From NCBI RefSeq assembly GCF_013911645.1, contig NZ_JACESV010000002.1, forward strand, positions 1 to 64,000: a stretch of DNA of 64,000 bases. The letters run 5' to 3'. The position numbers and the translations under genes are program-made. Shown piece by piece: positions 54,259 to 64,000 of the stretch. This stretch comes from Allomuricauda sp. (GTDB lineage Bacteria > Bacteroidota > Bacteroidia > Flavobacteriales > Flavobacteriaceae). The notes under the pieces were generated by a model. That model was not told the origin of the DNA and ran no database searches. It worked only from the letters and a program-made list of their open reading frames with translations. Each line of letters starts with the position of its first letter. Position 1 is the stretch's first letter.

Positions 54259-55092
54259 GTGAAAAACATGCCGAAAAGCAAAAAAATAAACGTTAAGGGA
54301 ATTGATATTGTATTGTACGAGCAAAACAATAACGATTTTATTTCCCTAACCGATATCGCCCGGCACAAAGACCCCCATCATACCGACGACATTATTAAAA
54401 ACTGGATGAGGAATCGAAACACGATTGAGCTTTTGGGCTTTTGGGAAAGTATTTATTACCCCAATTTTAAACCCGTCGAATTCGACGGGTTTAAAAAGCA
54501 AGCAGGGCTTAACAGTTTTGTAATGACCCCAAAACGTTGGATTGAAAACACGAATGCAATTGGCATTGTTTCAAAGGCCGGAAGGTATGGCGGCACCTTT
54601 GCCCATAAAGATATAGCTTTGGAATTTGCTTCTTGGATTTCCATAGAGTTTAAGCTCTATGTCATCAAAGAATTTCAACGCTTGAAAGATGATGAAAACA
54701 ATCGCCTAAAATTAGAATGGGACCTACAGCGGGCCATTTCCAAAATCAATTATCAAATCCACACAGATGCAATAAAGGAAAACCTGATTCCAAAAGAAAT
54801 TACCAAGAAGCAAGCCAATTTTGTATATGCCACTGAGGCCGATTTACTCAATACCGCTCTTTTTGGAACAACTGCAAAGGAATGGAGACAAGAAAACCCA
54901 AACAAAAAAGGAAATATACGAGATTTTGCCACTTTGGAACAATTGGTCGTTTTAGGCAACATAGAAAGCATTAACGCTTTACTTATTGAGCAAAACCTTC
55001 CTCAGAGCGAAAGACTGATCCAACTCAATAAAGTTGCAATTACCCAAATGAAATCCTTAACTGAAAATACCACTATCAAAAAATTAAGATAA
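54259..55092 (+). CDS. KilA-N domain protein inserted after miaB
   Basis: 277 residues starting with a GTG that touches the miaB stop (TAAGTG), or the ATG at 54268. The KilA-N domain (about 5-140) has LTDIARHKDPHHTDDIIKNW, then RNTIELLGFWE, and KQAGLNSFVMTPKRWIENTN, with IGIVSKAGRYGGTFAHKDIA. The remainder is helical. KilA-N proteins are DNA-binding proteins of phages and mobile units, and a single-gene form is scattered in Bacteroidota genomes. Here it lies between miaB and the sigma-54 activator, which I recall as neighbours in related genomes, so it appears inserted. A perfect 32-bp palindrome lies inside the gene. Confidence 0.85.
   Translation: MKNMPKSKKINVKGIDIVLYEQNNNDFISLTDIARHKDPHHTDDIIKNWMRNRNTIELLGFWESIYYPNFKPVEFDGFKKQAGLNSFVMTPKRWIENTNAIGIVSKAGRYGGTFAHKDIALEFASWISIEFKLYVIKEFQRLKDDENNRLKLEWDLQRAISKINYQIHTDAIKENLIPKEITKKQANFVYATEADLLNTALFGTTAKEWRQENPNKKGNIRDFATLEQLVVLGNIESINALLIEQNLPQSERLIQLNKVAITQMKSLTENTTIKKLR
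54465..54496. repeat. Perfect 32-bp palindrome inside the KilA-N gene
   Basis: TTTTAAACCCGTCGAA followed directly by its exact complement, 16-bp arms with no spacer, centre GAATTC. It encodes the segment NFKPVEFDGFKKQ of the KilA-N protein. An arm of this length within coding sequence is unusual; the protein may bind it or it may be a recombination target. Confidence 0.8.
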
Positions 55093-55106
55093 GTTCACTT
55101 AACCCT

Positions 55107-56387
55107 ATGGAATCAGTCCAAAGCATAAAACAACGGTTCGAGATTATCGGAAACGATGTAAAACTCAATCGGGCCATAGAAAAAGCCATACAAGTCGCAC
55201 CTACCGATATTTCGGTTTTGGTGACCGGTGAGAGTGGAGTGGGAAAGGAATCCATTCCAAAAATCATCCATTCCCTGTCCCACCGCAAGCATGCCAAATA
55301 CATTGCGGTAAACTGCGGCGCCATTCCCGAAGGAACTATAGACAGTGAATTGTTTGGTCACGAAAAAGGGGCTTTTACCGGCGCCACCCAAACCCGTAGC
55401 GGTTATTTTGAAGTGGCCGATAAAGGCACCATCTTCCTGGACGAAGTAGGTGAACTTCCGTTGACGACTCAGGTTCGATTGCTACGTGTACTGGAAAATG
55501 GCGAGTTCCTAAAAGTAGGATCCTCCCAAGTGCAAAAAACCGATGTTCGTATCGTAGCGGCCACCAATATTAATATGTTCGAGGCCATTAAAAAGGAAAA
55601 ATTCAGGGAAGACCTTTATTATAGGTTGAGTACAGTTGAAATAAATCTGCCCCCGCTTCGCGATAGACGGGACGATATTCACCTGCTGTTCAGAAAATTT
55701 GCATCAGACTTTGGACAAAAATATAAAATGCCCACCATCCGATTGGAGGACGATGCCGTGGAGCTTCTTTTAAAATATCGCTGGCCCGGCAATATCCGTC
55801 AACTGCGAAACATTGCAGAGCAGGTTTCCGTGCTGGAAGAAAACCGAAATATTTCAGCAGCTACACTAAGCAGCTATTTGCCCAATGCAAGCAGTTCCAA
55901 TTTACCTGCCGTAGTAGCCCAAGCCAAAAAGGAAGGGGATTTCAGCAACGAGCGCGAAATCCTGTACAAGGTTCTTTTTGACATGAAGGGTGATTTGAAC
56001 GACCTCAAAAAATTAACCTTGGAGCTTCTTAAGGATAATGATTCCAATAAAGTTCAGCGCGAAAACGAAGGCTTGATTCGAAAAATCTATGGAAATCAGG
56101 AAGAAGAGGATGTAGAACACGAGGAGAAACCTACGGCGGAATTGTTACATCTTCCGGAACCTGTTGTTGAAGCATCGGCACCGACCACAACACATCAACC
56201 CCCAGAAGACCGCTATCATTTTGCCGAAGAGATCGAAGAGGAAGAAACCCTATCTTTACAAGAAAAGGAAATCGAGCTGATCAAAAAATCGTTGGAGCGT
56301 AACAAGGGGAAAAGAAAGGCCGCTGCTGCGGAACTTGGAATTTCCGAAAGGACACTCTACAGAAAAATAAAACAGTACGATCTTTAA
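55107..56387 (+). CDS. Sigma-54 interacting AAA+ transcription activator
   Basis: 426 residues, without a receiver or sensor domain in front. AAA+ domain: Walker A GESGVGKE (41-48), GAFTGA (88-93, needed to contact sigma-54), Walker B GTIFLDE, and RYRWPGNIRQLRNIAEQ near the sensor II. A charged linker (about 330-380) leads to a Fis-type helix-turn-helix (SLERNKGKRKAAAAELGISE, then RTLYRKIKQ). The lack of a regulatory domain suggests control by partner proteins or expression level. Followed by lptE at 19 bases. Confidence 0.93.
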   Translation: MESVQSIKQRFEIIGNDVKLNRAIEKAIQVAPTDISVLVTGESGVGKESIPKIIHSLSHRKHAKYIAVNCGAIPEGTIDSELFGHEKGAFTGATQTRSGYFEVADKGTIFLDEVGELPLTTQVRLLRVLENGEFLKVGSSQVQKTDVRIVAATNINMFEAIKKEKFREDLYYRLSTVEINLPPLRDRRDDIHLLFRKFASDFGQKYKMPTIRLEDDAVELLLKYRWPGNIRQLRNIAEQVSVLEENRNISAATLSSYLPNASSSNLPAVVAQAKKEGDFSNEREILYKVLFDMKGDLNDLKKLTLELLKDNDSNKVQRENEGLIRKIYGNQEEEDVEHEEKPTAELLHLPEPVVEASAPTTTHQPPEDRYHFAEEIEEEETLSLQEKEIELIKKSLERNKGKRKAAAAELGISERTLYRKIKQYDL

Positions 56388-56406
56388 TTTACACTTAAAA
56401 TTTTTA

Positions 56407-56934
56407 ATGGGAACAATGAAAAAAAATGGACTAAAGGCCGGACTGTTGGGATTGGTTTTCTTCCTACAGAGCTGTGGAGCATATAACTTTTCTGGAGCTG
56501 ACATCGGAACCGCTGAGAGTTTCCAAGTAAATTTTTTCCAGAATTACGCGGATCAAACACCCGGTTCAGTTATTGTACCGGGATTAGGCAGGGATTTTAC
56601 CTTGGCACTGCAAGACATGATCAATAATCTTACCAGCCTATCCCTCACCGGTAGTAATGGCGATTTATTATACGAAGGGGAAATCGTGGAGTACAAAGTG
56701 GTGCCCATGACGGCCACGGCCGATCAGCGGACTGCCCAAAACCGGCTTACCATGAGCGTAAATGTCCGGTTTTACAACACTACAAAGGAAGATGCTGATT
56801 TTGAAAAAAGGTTTTCTTTCTTTTACGATTTTGATGCAGCAGCACCGTTGCCATCCATACAAGCTGCTGCGCACGAAGAAATTTTTGAACGACTTACCCA
56901 GGATATTTTTAATGCATCCTTGGGAAATTGGTAA
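56407..56934 (+). CDS. lptE: LptE-like LPS assembly lipoprotein
   Basis: 175 residues (possible start at the fourth codon, 56416). Lipoprotein signal FLQSCGAYNFSG (Cys23), then the LptE fold: GADIGTAESFQVNFFQNYAD, TPGSVIVPGLGRDFTLALQD, VPMTATADQRTAQNRLTMSV. In the family it plugs LptD in the outer membrane for lipopolysaccharide insertion. Conserved location after the sigma-54 activator and before secG in Bacteroidota supports the call. Confidence 0.88.
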   Translation: MGTMKKNGLKAGLLGLVFFLQSCGAYNFSGADIGTAESFQVNFFQNYADQTPGSVIVPGLGRDFTLALQDMINNLTSLSLTGSNGDLLYEGEIVEYKVVPMTATADQRTAQNRLTMSVNVRFYNTTKEDADFEKRFSFFYDFDAAAPLPSIQAAAHEEIFERLTQDIFNASLGNW

Positions 56935-56940
56935 AAGTAT

Positions 56941-57858
56941 ATGAACGTTTCAGATTTTATACACATTCTTCAAAACTCGAATGCCATCCTATCTCCCAAA
57001 CAAACAAGGGAGCTGGAAGGCATTATTGAGGAATACCCTTATTTTCAGGCTGCTCGTGCCTTGCATTTAAAGGGACTTAAAAATCTGGATAGCTACAAAT
57101 ACAATAGTGCTTTAAAAGTAACCGCCGCCCACACAGCGGACAGGGATGTACTTTTTGATTATATCACCTCCAAAGAATTTATCCAAAACAATATTGCAGA
57201 TGCCATTGCCGGAAGGGGTTCCAAACTTGAGGACCAAGAAGCCGTTTCGGAAGAAATACGGCCCAATCCAAATGCGGCGAGTATGCTATCGGAATCCAAC
57301 GAACCTGCCCTGCCCCAAAATCTGAACGACGCAGAGCAAATTCTGAATCCAGAACTTTTCAAATCAAAAACTCCTGAAAAGCAAGCTGAAAAAGTTGAGG
57401 AAACCATAAAGGAACCGGACACTGATTTAAATTTGGGCAAACCCATCCCGTTCACCAAAAAGGAGAAGCACTCCTTTACCGAATGGCTCCAATTGACCTC
57501 AACCTCGGAAGAACCATCAGAAGAAAAGGAGAACAATATAGACCATCAGCAAGAAAATGTGATGGACGAGCTGGAGCGTAAAAAGAAATTTGAACTCTTG
57601 GACAAGTTTATCGAGAACAACCCCAAGATTGTTCCAAAGGAATCCAACCCCAAAGTCAAAATAAAAGAATCTACCAAAATCAACCAAAACGAGTTGATGA
57701 CAGAGACCTTGGCCAAGGTTTACTTAGAGCAAAAAAAGTATAAAAAAGCTATTCAAGCGTTTAAAATATTGAGTTTGAAATATCCAGAAAAAAGTGGTTT
57801 CTTTGCAGATCAAATTCAGGCAGTGAAGAAACTGCAACAAGAAAAAGATAAGAAATGA
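56941..57858 (+). CDS. Helical repeat protein of the lptE-secG operon, unknown function
   Basis: 305 residues. The N-terminal ~90 form a conserved helical domain (QTRELEGIIEEYPYFQAARA, then HLKGLKNLDSYKYNSALKVT). The middle is charged and probably disordered (125-235, Glu/Lys/Pro-rich), and the end (240-305, ETLAKVYLEQKKYKKAIQAF, then KILSLKYPEKSGFFADQI) looks like a tetratricopeptide repeat. No signal peptide or membrane segment, so cytoplasmic. Its stop overlaps the secG start (ATGA at 57855), so expression is coupled to secretion. The family is widespread in Bacteroidota but I know no assigned role. Confidence 0.75.
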   Translation: MNVSDFIHILQNSNAILSPKQTRELEGIIEEYPYFQAARALHLKGLKNLDSYKYNSALKVTAAHTADRDVLFDYITSKEFIQNNIADAIAGRGSKLEDQEAVSEEIRPNPNAASMLSESNEPALPQNLNDAEQILNPELFKSKTPEKQAEKVEETIKEPDTDLNLGKPIPFTKKEKHSFTEWLQLTSTSEEPSEEKENNIDHQQENVMDELERKKKFELLDKFIENNPKIVPKESNPKVKIKESTKINQNELMTETLAKVYLEQKKYKKAIQAFKILSLKYPEKSGFFADQIQAVKKLQQEKDKK

Positions 57859-58217
57859 GCACGTTTGCAATTTTTTTGGTACTGATAATTATCGTGTGCC
57901 TTTTGTTGGTCTTGGTCATTATGGTCCAAAACCCTAAAGGAGGAGGATTGTCCTCATCCTTTGGAGGAAGCGGCAACCAAGTTGTTGGTGGTGTAAAAAA
58001 GACCGGGGACTTTTTAGATAAAAGTACTTGGACCCTTGCCACCCTCTTGATTGTTTTGATATTGCTTTCCAACGTTTCCCTAAAAGGAAACTATAGCCAA
58101 GCAGATTCCAAACTACTCCAAGGCGACGATACGGAAATACCAGAAACGGTTCCAGAGGAAGTACCCGAACAACTTCCACCTGCCGACACAACAAGTCCAG
58201 TGGACACTATTGGATAA
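57855..58217 (+). CDS. secG: Preprotein translocase subunit SecG
   Basis: 120 residues. Two membrane helices (FAIFLVLIIIVCLLLVLVIM and STWTLATLLIVLILLSNVSL), with the conserved loop NPKGGGLSSSFGGSGNQVVG between them. The C-terminal acidic, Pro-rich tail (DTEIPETVPEEVPEQLPPAD) is longer than in E. coli. Assists SecYE protein export. Overlaps the previous gene by 4 bases and is followed by a terminator. Confidence 0.93.
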   Translation: MSTFAIFLVLIIIVCLLLVLVIMVQNPKGGGLSSSFGGSGNQVVGGVKKTGDFLDKSTWTLATLLIVLILLSNVSLKGNYSQADSKLLQGDDTEIPETVPEEVPEQLPPADTTSPVDTIG

Positions 58218-58239
58218 CAAAAAGTGACAAAGCATAGAA

Positions 58240-58273
58240 AAATGCCAGCTTGAAATGACAAGCTGGCATTTTT
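58240..58273 (+). terminator. Terminator after secG
   Basis: AAAATGCCAGCTTG / CAAGCTGGCATTTT stem with a six-base loop, then T run. Separates the miaB-secG operon from groES-groEL. Confidence 0.9.
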
Positions 58274-58363
58274 GTTTTCCAGAATGTCAGTTTTTGGGCA
58301 TTGGCACAATTTCTGTCCTTTACGTTCATGAATTTTTAAAACAAACACCTAAATAATTAAAAT

Positions 58364-58642
58364 ATGGCTAAAGTAAATATCAAACCATTGGCAGACAGGG
58401 TTTTGATCGAGCCTCTACAGGCCGAGACAAAAACTGCCTCCGGTATCATCATCCCGGACAACGCTAAAGAAAAACCACAAAAAGGAACTGTTGTGGCCGT
58501 TGGACCTGGAACCAAGGACGAAAAAGTGACCGTTAAAGTAGGCGACACCGTTCTTTATGGGAAATATGCCGGTACCGAACTTAAGTTCGATGGCACCGAT
58601 TATTTGATGATGCGCGAAAGCGATATTTTGGCAATAGTGTAA
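58364..58642 (+). CDS. groS: Co-chaperonin GroES
   Basis: 92 residues, matching family length. [20 protein letters not shown] at the start contains the roof/base loops; the mobile loop [18 protein letters not shown] (residues ~22-40) binds GroEL. Forms a seven-part lid over GroEL. Followed by groEL after 115 bases that hold a small inverted repeat (TTCCAAAA at 58650-58657, TTTTGGAA at 58721-58728). Confidence 0.97.
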   Translation: MAKVNIKPLADRVLIEPLQAETKTASGIIIPDNAKEKPQKGTVVAVGPGTKDEKVTVKVGDTVLYGKYAGTELKFDGTDYLMMRESDILAIV

Positions 58643-58733
58643 CGCAAAATTCCAAAAACCAATAATCAAAATCCAAAGCAATCCCTATCAATACTTCCAG
58701 CATGGAATTTGGGAATTGAGTTTTGGAAATTAA

Positions 58734-60392
<1,659 letters not shown>

Positions 60393-60419
60393 CAACATCC
60401 CATTCGGATTAAAAATAGG

Positions 60420-60447
60420 AACGCCCTGATTTTCATCGGGGCGTTTT
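60420..60447 (+). terminator. Terminator after groEL
   Basis: AACGCCCTGAT / ATCGGGGCGTT stem (one G-T pair) with a T-rich tail. Confidence 0.85.
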
Positions 60448-60496
60448 CTTTTTCTTTTCTGTTGTACGGTTCTCTGGGAGAACCTAAAACCACAAG

Positions 60497-60592
60497 TTAC
60501 TTCTTCTTACCAGTAGCTTGGGCAGTCTTCTTTGCAACAGGCTTTACTGTTTTTGCAGGAGATGACTTTCCGTTTGACTTTGCTTGTTTCAT
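60497..60592 (-). CDS. 31-residue Lys/Ala-rich basic peptide
   Basis: On the minus strand ATG to TAA gives MKQAKSNGKSSPAKTVKPVA followed by KKTAQATGKKK. About one third of residues are Lys and none is acidic, as in histone H1 tails and small DNA- or RNA-associated peptides. It is short, but the composition is strongly non-random, and it has a separate place after the groEL terminator. A TACATTTA-like promoter element lies about 35 bases upstream. Possibly a nucleoid or ribosome-associated peptide; inference only. Confidence 0.55.
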   Translation of the reverse strand: MKQAKSNGKSSPAKTVKPVAKKTAQATGKKK

Positions 60593-60675
60593 CAGTCAAT
60601 AATTTAAATGTTGAAGTAAATGTATTTCAGTTTTGAATCCGAAAATTTTATTTGGCTAAAAATTAACTAAAACAG

Positions 60676-62409
60676 CTAGTCGATTGTTCCCACCACGCTA
60701 CCACATGTCAGCATAGCATCCCCATAGTAGGGATTTCGTATTTCTTCCTCCAAGCTGAGCCAATTGGCTCCATTATCATTATTAGCCATGGGGCAGTGCT
60801 GTACATACAGTTTTGTCTCCAGCATATTCATTTGTTGTGCTATCTGAATTATATTTTGAGAAAGTTGCACAAAATCATCACGTTGCTCCTCCAAATTATC
60901 TTTTGAAGCAATTTCTGAAAGTTGTTCGGCTAATTTTGATATGTGACTCTTGCCCATATCATCCATTGGCAAGCCGCTTATTTTTGAAGCAATCTCCGTA
61001 CCCTGTTGTGCCAACATTTGTGTTTGCTCTTGGTCTGATGCAACCAAGGCATCTTTCAAATTCAGATAAATATTTAAAAGATTATTGAACTTTGATTGTG
61101 CCTCTTTAGAAAATTTCATTTCCATGGTGCTGTCCATACCTGAATGCCCGTCATGATTCATGCTGGTTGTGGCTCCATCTTGATTCATCATGGATTTTTT
61201 GCCCTGCAACTGGGCAGCGGCATCTACCGTAAAAGTTCCTTTTGCCACTACCAAGTCTCCCGGTTTCAAGCCCGAATTAATCACATAACTGCCATTTCTC
61301 AAATTTCCGAGCTCCACCTCGCGCATTTCAAAAATGGCATTGTCTGGATTTGGCTGTACATAGACCAAGGAACGCTTTCCCGTCCACAAAACCGCACTTT
61401 CCGGTATGGTCAACGATTCGTTTTGATTGTTTGAAACCTCAACTTCGGCCTGTACAAACATTCCAGGTTTGAGCAACCCCTTTTGGTTATCAAGTTCTGC
61501 ACGAACCTCCAAGGTTCTTGTATTCTTGTTCAATGTGGGAGCAACAAAGGAAACTTTGGCAGGGAACGTTTCATTAGGGTATGATTTGGTGGTAACGTTC
61601 AACGTCTGACCTTCCTCAAACAAGCTCAATTGGTTTTCATACGCATCAAAAATGGCCCAAACCGAATTCAAATTGGCCACTTTCACCAAAGGTGAACCCG
61701 TTTTGATGTAATCGCCTTCCTCTACCATAATTTCGGAGATTACACCGCTTACATTGGAGTACACCGGAAAATTTTCAAGTACTTGTCCAGAGCTTTCAAT
61801 TTGGTTGATTTGTGCTTCGGACAGTTTCCAAAGTTTCAATTTGTTGCGAACGGCCTTGTACAATTGCGGTTGGGATTCCTTTAAATTGGACGCCGTCAAC
61901 AGTTCTTGTTGAGCCGAAACCAAAGCCGGGGCATAAATAGTGGCCAACTTTTGACCTTTGCGCACCGTTTCGCCTTCAAAATTGATAAAAATGTTTTCAA
62001 TCCTCCCATCAAAATAAGCGGATTGTACCGCATCCGACTCTTGGTTGACAGCTACTTTGCCCGAAATTTTAACTTGGTTGTCCCCATCAGCCCCGGAACC
62101 TACCATAACGGTTTCCACACCAGCCAAAACCATCGCGTTCTCGGTCATTTTAATTTGATTCGCCATCAGTCCCTCTCCGCTGCTTTCTGCTGGAATAAGG
62201 TCCATGCCACAAATGGGGCAAGATCCCGGTTCCGGTTGCATAATTTGTGGGTGCATGGAACACGTCCACATTTCGCCCGAAGCAATTTCCGTGCTATGGT
62301 CATGCTCCGCTCCGTTTGTGGCATTGGCACCATTTCCAAATATCAGGTATCCGGCCAATAATCCCACCACAACAGCAATTCCAATGTATATGATGTTTTC
62401 CTTTTTCAT
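60676..62409 (-). CDS. Heavy-metal efflux periplasmic adaptor (CusB type) with metal-binding domain
   Basis: 577 residues: N-terminal anchor (1-25), a His-rich stretch and the heavy-metal binding domain WTCSMHPQIMQPEPGSCPIC (residues 48-67) ending CGMDLIP. Then comes the adaptor core: barrel-sandwich/lipoyl (IENIFINFEGETVRKGQKLA; VFSNVSGVISEIMVEEGDYI-like hairpin) and beta-barrel domains. The C-terminal DUF3347-like segment (about 430-545) has MNHDGHSGMDSTMEMK. It should deliver copper or silver ions to an RND pump. The pump gene itself is not in the window. Confidence 0.88.
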   Translation of the reverse strand: MKKENIIYIGIAVVVGLLAGYLIFGNGANATNGAEHDHSTEIASGEMWTCSMHPQIMQPEPGSCPICGMDLIPAESSGEGLMANQIKMTENAMVLAGVETVMVGSGADGDNQVKISGKVAVNQESDAVQSAYFDGRIENIFINFEGETVRKGQKLATIYAPALVSAQQELLTASNLKESQPQLYKAVRNKLKLWKLSEAQINQIESSGQVLENFPVYSNVSGVISEIMVEEGDYIKTGSPLVKVANLNSVWAIFDAYENQLSLFEEGQTLNVTTKSYPNETFPAKVSFVAPTLNKNTRTLEVRAELDNQKGLLKPGMFVQAEVEVSNNQNESLTIPESAVLWTGKRSLVYVQPNPDNAIFEMREVELGNLRNGSYVINSGLKPGDLVVAKGTFTVDAAAQLQGKKSMMNQDGATTSMNHDGHSGMDSTMEMKFSKEAQSKFNNLLNIYLNLKDALVASDQEQTQMLAQQGTEIASKISGLPMDDMGKSHISKLAEQLSEIASKDNLEEQRDDFVQLSQNIIQIAQQMNMLETKLYVQHCPMANNDNGANWLSLEEEIRNPYYGDAMLTCGSVVGTID

Positions 62410-62413
62410 GTGT

Positions 62414-63121
62414 TTATTTTTTTCTTTTTACAACTTTTCTCATCGTTGGTGACGAGGTAAACCAAAGCAAAAATCCGCTCAACACGGTAATCAATCCCAA
62501 AAGGGAAAATGCCCGTAGCAAAGTGGTATTAAAATCATCACGACTTTCATAGTCCATCGTGTGGGTCATCCAAAGAAAATCGAACCATCTCCAATTCCGA
62601 TGTCGCACCGTTTGAAACGAACCATCGGCCACCGAAACGTAGGCCTTAATATTTTCTGGTGAATCATACGTAATCACATAAGCAGGCAATTTCTTTTCCC
62701 GATACTCATGATGCTTATCGGCCTCATGGATCACCTCAACCCCTTTAACATTTAATTCTGGTGACATTTGACGCTCAGCTACCGCCAAAGCCTCTTGTTC
62801 CGAAACACCTTCTTTTATGTTTCCGTTTTTAGCATCTACCAAATATTCGTTATTGATCCAGTAATACGGTTTTCCCGCTATGTCCTTCAGATTCAACGAA
62901 CTTATCTTTGATGGAATATTGATTTGTGAAAGCCCAATGAGTCCATCAAATGCAACGGGTTCATAATCCATGTTTCTGAAATGATCTCCATGGATTTCAT
63001 CAATGTCGGTCCAGCTGAAGTAGAGTCCACTGGCTGTCCACATGATGAATTGAATGCCCAAAAATATTCCCAAATACCTATGGGCTTTTCTAATCTTAAC
63101 CGCTGTTGTTCGTTTTACCAT
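62414..63121 (-). CDS. PepSY-domain membrane protein of the copper cluster
   Basis: About 235 residues from the ATG at 63121 (MVKRTTAVKIRKAHRYLGIF). One membrane helix near the start (LGIFLGIQFIMWTASGLYFS), a periplasmic part with two PepSY-like beta-alpha units (about 75-175, EGVSEQEALAVAERQMSPEL), and a final membrane helix (LLRAFSLLGLITVLSGFLLW). The order and the WFDFLWMTHTMDY segment resemble iron-uptake or reductase-associated PepSY proteins. It is translated next to the copper ATPase, whose stop is 8 bases upstream. Role in copper export or reduction is inferred. Confidence 0.8.
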   Translation of the reverse strand: MVKRTTAVKIRKAHRYLGIFLGIQFIMWTASGLYFSWTDIDEIHGDHFRNMDYEPVAFDGLIGLSQINIPSKISSLNLKDIAGKPYYWINNEYLVDAKNGNIKEGVSEQEALAVAERQMSPELNVKGVEVIHEADKHHEYREKKLPAYVITYDSPENIKAYVSVADGSFQTVRHRNWRWFDFLWMTHTMDYESRDDFNTTLLRAFSLLGLITVLSGFLLWFTSSPTMRKVVKRKK

Positions 63122-63128
63122 TTTATTT

Positions 63129-64000
63129 TTAGTCGATTGATTTAGTTCGTAATCGCAATGCATTGGCTATAACCGACACCGAGCTAAAGCTCATGGCCAG
63201 GGCCGCGATCATGGGCGAAAGCAAAATCCCAAAAAAGGGATAGAGCACCCCTGCAGCTACTGGAACACCAATGGTGTTGTATATCAATGCAAAAAATAAG
63301 TTCTGTTTTATGTTTTTCATCACGGCCTCACTAAGGTTCCGTGCTTTTACAATGCCGTGCAGGTCACCTTTCACTAAAGTGATCATGGCGCTTTCTATGG
63401 CCACATCGGTACCCGTACCCATGGCAATACCCAAGTCGCTTTTGGCCAATGCTGGGGCATCGTTGATCCCATCACCAGCCATGGCGACCACTTTGCCGTT
63501 GTTTTGAAGCTGTTCCACTTCTTTCATTTTATCCTCGGGCAAGGTTTCGGCCTTAAAATCATCCAAATGTAACTCACTGGCCACTGCTTTTGCGGTGGTG
63601 GCATTGTCTCCCGTAAGCATGATCACCTTTATCCCCTTATCCTGAATTGCTTTGATGGCCTTGGCACTTGTCTCCTTGATTTTATCACCAATGGCTACAA
63701 AACCGTGACATTTACCATCAATGGCCAAATAGGAAACAGTTTTACCTTTCTCTTGTGCTTTTTTGACCTTTTCCATCATATCATCAGAAATGTCAACATT
63801 GGCTTTTTCCATCAATTTGATGTTCCCCAAACGAATTTTAGAATCCTTGATCTTGCCTTCAACACCCATACCCGTCACAGCATTGAAAGATTCTGTTTTC
63901 AGAATTTTGACACCTTTCTCTTTGCCATATTTTACCGTGGCTTGTGCCAAAGGGTGTTCGCTATTAGCATTTACAGATACTAAGTATTGCAGCAAATCCT
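63129..64000 (-). CDS. copA: Copper-translocating P-type ATPase, 3' part
   Basis: About 290 residues, cut by the window end; the frame continues unbroken past 64000. It begins within the nucleotide-binding part (SEHPLAQATVKYGKEKGVKI contains the HP motif of heavy-metal ATPases) and includes IKVIMLTGDNATTAKAVASE, VAMAGDGINDAPALAKSDLG and the last membrane helices (NTIGVPVAAGVLYPFFGILL). Transports Cu+ out of the cytoplasm. N-terminal metal-binding domains and the CPx helix lie outside the window. Confidence 0.92.
   Translation of the reverse strand, partial: DLLQYLVSVNANSEHPLAQATVKYGKEKGVKILKTESFNAVTGMGVEGKIKDSKIRLGNIKLMEKANVDISDDMMEKVKKAQEKGKTVSYLAIDGKCHGFVAIGDKIKETSAKAIKAIQDKGIKVIMLTGDNATTAKAVASELHLDDFKAETLPEDKMKEVEQLQNNGKVVAMAGDGINDAPALAKSDLGIAMGTGTDVAIESAMITLVKGDLHGIVKARNLSEAVMKNIKQNLFFALIYNTIGVPVAAGVLYPFFGILLSPMIAALAMSFSSVSVIANALRLRTKSID

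Overview
The window looks like a chromosomal segment from a gliding, probably marine member of the Flavobacteriaceae (Bacteroidota). The evidence is the gldKLMN type IX secretion/gliding cluster, two SusC/SusD pairs, promoters of the Bacteroidota type (TTG then TAnnTTTG) and the lack of strong Shine-Dalgarno sites. I cannot fix the genus from sequence alone.

Layout. (1) 1-8067 is the right-hand part of an AT-rich, decaying integrative element. It holds a broken gene remnant, an orphan AbiEi-type antitoxin, an XRE regulator, a DUF6922-like protein, an AbiEi/AbiEii toxin-antitoxin pair whose toxin is frameshifted by a 5-bp tandem repeat, clustered TGATGACA repeats, and a tyrosine recombinase flanked by a 17-bp direct repeat. 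It ends in the displaced 3' end of an initiator tRNA gene with its terminator. The intact tRNA and the left end of the element should lie left of the window. (2) 8245-10323 carries two related AraC-type regulators, one membrane-bound and one reduced to the DNA-binding domain, which share a 20-bp upstream element. (3) 10695-29299 is a glycan-uptake region: a SusC/SusD/lipoprotein operon, an MFS transporter, a membrane-spanning sensor regulator, then SusC, SusD, a repeat-built surface lipoprotein and a GH16 enzyme, most simply a beta-1,3-glucan (laminarin) locus. (4) 29420-40000 holds a CPXCG protein, an RND efflux operon, a plant-type leucine-rich-repeat protein, an ABC-F protein, a DUF983 membrane protein and an FAD oxidoreductase. 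(5) 40083-48549 is gldN, gldM, gldL, gldK, an arginase-fold protein with most metal ligands lost, and topA, all on the minus strand. (6) 48738-51875 is a large sortilin-like propeller protein. (7) 52804-58217 is a housekeeping run, miaB, (KilA-N insertion), sigma-54 activator, lptE, a coiled helical protein and secG, followed by groES-groEL (58364-60392). (8) 60497-64000 has a 31-residue basic peptide gene and a copper-handling cluster (adaptor with metal-binding motif, PepSY protein, P-type ATPase cut by the window end).

The most unusual signal is in region 1. Up to three antitoxin-like genes remain while one toxin is visibly broken and the other partners are absent. Two of the antitoxin genes have strong inverted repeats at their starts. 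Other leads are the degenerate arginase-like gene in the gliding cluster, a perfect 32-bp palindrome inside the KilA-N gene that sits in a housekeeping operon, and the tandem module array beside the recombinase.
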